Positions 61,696-64,000 of a DNA stretch of 64,000 nucleotides are shown here, piece by piece. Source of the DNA: Streptantibioticus_C sp963761325 (GTDB lineage: Bacteria > Actinomycetota > Actinomycetes > Streptomycetales > Streptomycetaceae); NCBI GenBank assembly GCA_963761325.1, contig CAVXGZ010000002.1, positions 806,001 through 870,000 on the forward strand, in the 5' to 3' direction. The position numbers and the translations under genes are program-made. Below the pieces are notes generated by a model that saw only the letters and a list, made by a program, of their open reading frames with translations, had not been told where the DNA came from and did not search any database. Every line of letters starts with the position of its first letter. Position 1 is the stretch's first letter.

Positions 61696-64000
61696 TCACT
61701 GGACGGGTGAAGGTCGTTCTGCCGGATCCGGCCGGGCCGGGCCGGCGGCGATGGCCAACTGCCCGAGCGCCAGCCCCCCGTCGCCCGGCGGGACCAGCCG
61801 GTGCCGCAGCACCGTGAAGCCGTCCGCCCGCAGCCCCTGGCAACAGGCGGACAGCAGGACGCAGTTGGCGAACACGCCGCCGCTCAGCGCCACGGTCTGC
61901 AGGCCGTGCCGCTCGCGGGCCGCGGCGCACAGCCGGCGCACCAGCGCGGTGACGGCCCGGTGGAAGCGCGCCGCGACCACCTCCCGTGCCACCCCGGCCC
62001 GCACGTCGGCGACCACCGCCGCGAGCAGCGGCGCCGGGTCCGCGGTCAGCGCGCCGGCCGCGGTGGGACCGCCCACCGCGAAGGCGTAGTCGGGCGGCGG
62101 CGGATCGCCGGGGCAGCGCACCGCGGCGGCCTCCAGCTCCAGGGCGGCCTGCGCCTCGTAACCGGCCTCGTGGCACACGCCGGCCAGCGAGGAGACCGCG
62201 TCGAAGAGCCGGCCCATGCTGGAGGTCGCCGCGCAGTGCAGCCCGCGTTCCAACTGCCTCGCCAGCACGGTCAGTTCGTCCTTCGGGCAGGCGGCGACGC
62301 AGGGCAGGTCGGCGTCCCACGGCAGGCCGGCCGCGTACAGGTGGGCCAGCGCCATCCGGTACGGGCGGCGCACCGCGGCGTCGCCGCCGGGCAGCGGGAC
62401 GTAGGACAGGTGCGCGAAGCGCTCGAAGCCCGCGTAGTCGGCGATCAGGAACTCGCCGCCCCACACCGCCTGGTCGGTGCCGTAGCCGGTGCCGTCGAAG
62501 GCCACCCCGATCACCGGCCGGCTCGCCGTCCAGGCCGCCTTCCGCCATGGCCGAGGCGATGTGCGCGTGGTGGTGCTGCACCCGGCGGACCGGCCGCTGC
62601 CCGGCGTGCCGGGCCGCCCAGTGCGCGGAGCGGTACGCCGGATGCGCGTCGGACGCCAGCACGGCCGGCGCGACCCCGGTGATCCGCGCCAACTGCCCCT
62701 CGGCGCGGTCGAACGCGGTGCAGGGTCGCCAGGTCGTCCATGTCGCCGATGTGCGCCGACAGCCAGGCGTGCCGCCCCTCGCCCAGGCAGAAGGCGTTCT
62801 TCAGGTCGCCGCCGACGGCGAGCGCCGGCCCGACCGGCACCGGGAGCCGCAGCGGGAGCGGCGTGTAACCGCGCGAGCGGCGCAGCGGCAGTTCCTCGCC
62901 GTCGCACACCCGCACCACCGAGTCGTCGCAGGGCACGTGGATCGGCCGGTCGTGCGTCAGCCAGGCGTCGGCCAGCCCGGACAGCCGCTCCAGCGCCTGC
63001 GCGTCGTCGGTGACGATCGGCTCGCCGCCCAGGTTGCCGCTGGTCATCACCAGCAGCCGCGGTCCGGGCGGGTCGCCGGGCAGCCCGAGCAGCAGGTGGT
63101 GCAGCGGGGTGTACGCCAGCATGATCCCCAGGTCGGCGCTGCCGGGCGCCACCGAGGCGGCCACCGCGGGCGCGTCCGGACCGGGGTCGTCCCGGCGGCG
63201 CATCAGCACGATGGGACGGCGTGCCCCGGTCAGCAGGGCGCGTTCCACCTCGCCCAGCCTCACCAGCGCCGCCGCGTCCGCCGGGTCGCGGGCCATCAGC
63301 GCGAACGGCTTGGCACCGCGCGCCTTGCGCCGCCGCAGCAGCGCCACGCTCGCCTCGTTGCCGGCGTCGCACGCCAGGTGGTAGCCGCCCAGCCCCTTCA
63401 CCGCGAGGATCGCGCCGTCGGCGAGCAGCCGCCGCGCCTCCTCCAGCGGCTCCGGCCGCGGCTCCACGTGCCGGGCGCCGCCGGCCGGCCCCACCGGGAC
63501 GAGCAGCCGCAGCCGCGGACCGCAGTCGTGGCAGGAGACCGGCTGGGCGTGGAAGCGCCGGTCGGCCGGGTCGGTGTACTCCCGCTCGCACCGCGCGCAC
63601 ATCGGGAACCGGGCCATCGTGGTGTTGGCCCGGTCGTAGGGCAGTCCGGTGACGATGGTGAAGCGCGGTCCGCAGTGCGTGCAGGTGATGAACGGGTGCC
63701 GGTGGCGGCGGTCGCCGGGGTCGCACAGCTCCGCCAGGCAGGCGTCGCACGTCGCGGTGTCCGGCGAGACCAGCGTGCGGCTCGGCCCGCCGCCGCGCGA
63801 GGAGACGATGGTGAAGGCGGCGTCCCCCGCCACCGGCACCGCCGCCCAGTCCACCGACTCCACGACCGCGAGCGGCGGCGCGTCGGAGCGCACCCGCGCG
63901 CAGAACCGCGCCACCGCTTCCGGATCGCCCTCGACCTCGGCGATCACGCCCTCGCCGGTGTTGGCCACCTGCCCGGTCAGCCGCAGCCGCGAGGCCAGCG
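61696..64000 (-). CDS. hypF: Carbamoyltransferase HypF; 5' end outside window, frameshifted near 62521 and 62719 in this sequence
   Basis: HypF makes carbamoyl adenylate from carbamoyl phosphate and ATP and loads the carbamoyl group on HypE. Visible parts: end of the acylphosphatase domain (RLRLTGQVANTGEGV), four zinc-finger CxxC pairs (CDAC, CTHC, CARC, CHDC), YrdC-like domain (AVKGLGGYHLACDAGNE, MTSGNLGGEP), then a Kae1-like domain (HHHAHIASAMAE, FDGTGYGTDQAVWG, VALSGGVFANCVLL). One extra base near 62719 and one near 62521 put the last third in other frames. The start lies beyond the right edge. Confidence 0.9.
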   Translation of the reverse strand, partial: AGLAAAADRAGGQHRRGRDRRGRGRSGSGGAVLRAGALRRAAARGRGVGGLGGGAGGGGRRLHHRLLARRRAEPHAGLAGHRDVRRLPGGAVRPRRPPPPAPVHHLHALRTALHHRHRTALRPGQHHDGPVPDVRAVRAGVHRPGRPALPRPAGLLPRLRSAAAAARPGGAGRRRPARGAAAGAAGGGAAAARRRRDPRGEGAGRLPPGVRRRQRGERGAAAAAQGARCQAVRADGPRPGGRGGAGEAGRGGTRPADRGTPSHRADAPPGRPRSGRARGGRLGGARQRRPGDHAGVHPAAPPAARAARRPARTAAAGDDQRQPGRRADRHRRRAGAGAAVRAGRRLADARPADPRALRRLGGAGVRRRGTAAAPLARLHAAPAAAPGAGRAGARRRRRPEERLLPGRGAARLAVGAHRRHGRPGDPAPRSTAPRGSWRGSPGSRRPCWRPTRIRRTAPRTGRPGTPGSGRSAGCSTTTRTSPRPWRKAAWTASRPVIGVAFDGTGYGTDQAVWGGEFLIADYAGFERFAHLSYVPLPGGDAAVRRPYRMALAHLYAAGLPWDADLPCVAACPKDELTVLARQLERGLHCAATSSMGRLFDAVSSLAGVCHEAGYEAQAALELEAAAVRCPGDPPPPDYAFAVGGPTAAGALTADPAPLLAAVVADVRAGVAREVVAARFHRAVTALVRRLCAAARERHGLQTVALSGGVFANCVLLSACCQGLRADGFTVLRHRLVPPGDGGLALGQLAIAAGPARPDPAERPSPVQ

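Noticed and set aside
60105..62719. Programmed frameshifting in hypE and hypF
   Set aside because: No slippery heptamer or conserved recoding site is visible; other gcvP and transporter breaks in the window show the same single-base pattern.

Overview
The window is chromosomal DNA of a very high-GC actinomycete, most likely a member of the Streptomycetaceae. Supporting signs are the conserved garA-ftsR-DUF151-merR block, pol IV with the actinobacterial C-terminal extension, a tandem glycine riboswitch before gcvP, sugar and amino-acid ABC operons of streptomycete type (the sugar one without its own ATPase), frequent GTG starts and many promoters that appear to give leaderless mRNAs. Genus and species cannot be fixed from this sequence. 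I see no rRNA, tRNA, insertion sequence, prophage, CRISPR array or replication origin; it reads as core and near-core chromosome.

Layout. 1-4.3 kb: GarA-type FHA protein (cut by the window edge), FtsR, bifunctional nuclease family protein, a second MerR regulator and DNA polymerase IV. 4.3-8.1 kb: PRC-barrel protein, tandem glycine riboswitch and gcvP. 8.1-15.3 kb: hypothetical protein, glutamate-cysteine-ligase-like enzyme, CPBP protease, PhzF-like isomerase, PadR regulator, PNPOx-like flavoprotein and a secreted His/Pro/Trp-rich repeat protein. 15.3-24.9 kb: Clp-N protein, two EamA transporters (the second behind a probable leader-peptide attenuator), two FMN-binding split-barrel proteins divergent from a MocR regulator, a third EamA transporter divergent from a LysR regulator, a Rieske lipoprotein, and a HipA-like kinase overlapping a DUF3037 gene. 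24.9-38 kb: two-gene SDR operon, ung, small proteins, MFS exporter, Gfo/Idh oxidoreductase, Lnt, VOC protein, Fpg/Nei glycosylase, TAT-exported phospholipase C, an uncharacterised protein and an Rv1733c-family membrane protein.

38-44.7 kb is a carbohydrate-use locus: LacI regulator, binding protein and two permeases on the minus strand, divergent from a glycogen-debranching-type glycosidase, with matching LacI-like operator halves between them. 44.8-53.2 kb: PaaX regulator, DinB-fold protein, DMT transporter, and a tightly coupled five-gene branched-chain-amino-acid-type ABC operon ending in an alpha/beta hydrolase. 53.2-59.1 kb: GNAT, GAF/PucR regulator, 3-hydroxybutyrate-dehydrogenase-like SDR, penicillin-binding protein and SRPBCC protein. 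59.1-64 kb: hypF-hypC-hypD-hypE, the [NiFe]-hydrogenase maturation genes, continuing past the right edge.

A striking property of this copy of the sequence is seven places where a conserved protein continues in another frame after exactly one extra base: gcvP, the His/Pro repeat protein, the EamA transporter at 21.3 kb, the alpha/beta hydrolase, hypE, and hypF twice. All are +1 and several hit normally intact genes, so base-level sequence error is the simplest explanation, but gene decay cannot be excluded. The most promising candidates for undescribed biology are the PPP-containing leader peptide with an SD-sequestering hairpin before the EamA transporter at 17.1 kb, and the secreted His/Pro/Trp repeat protein at 14.3 kb.
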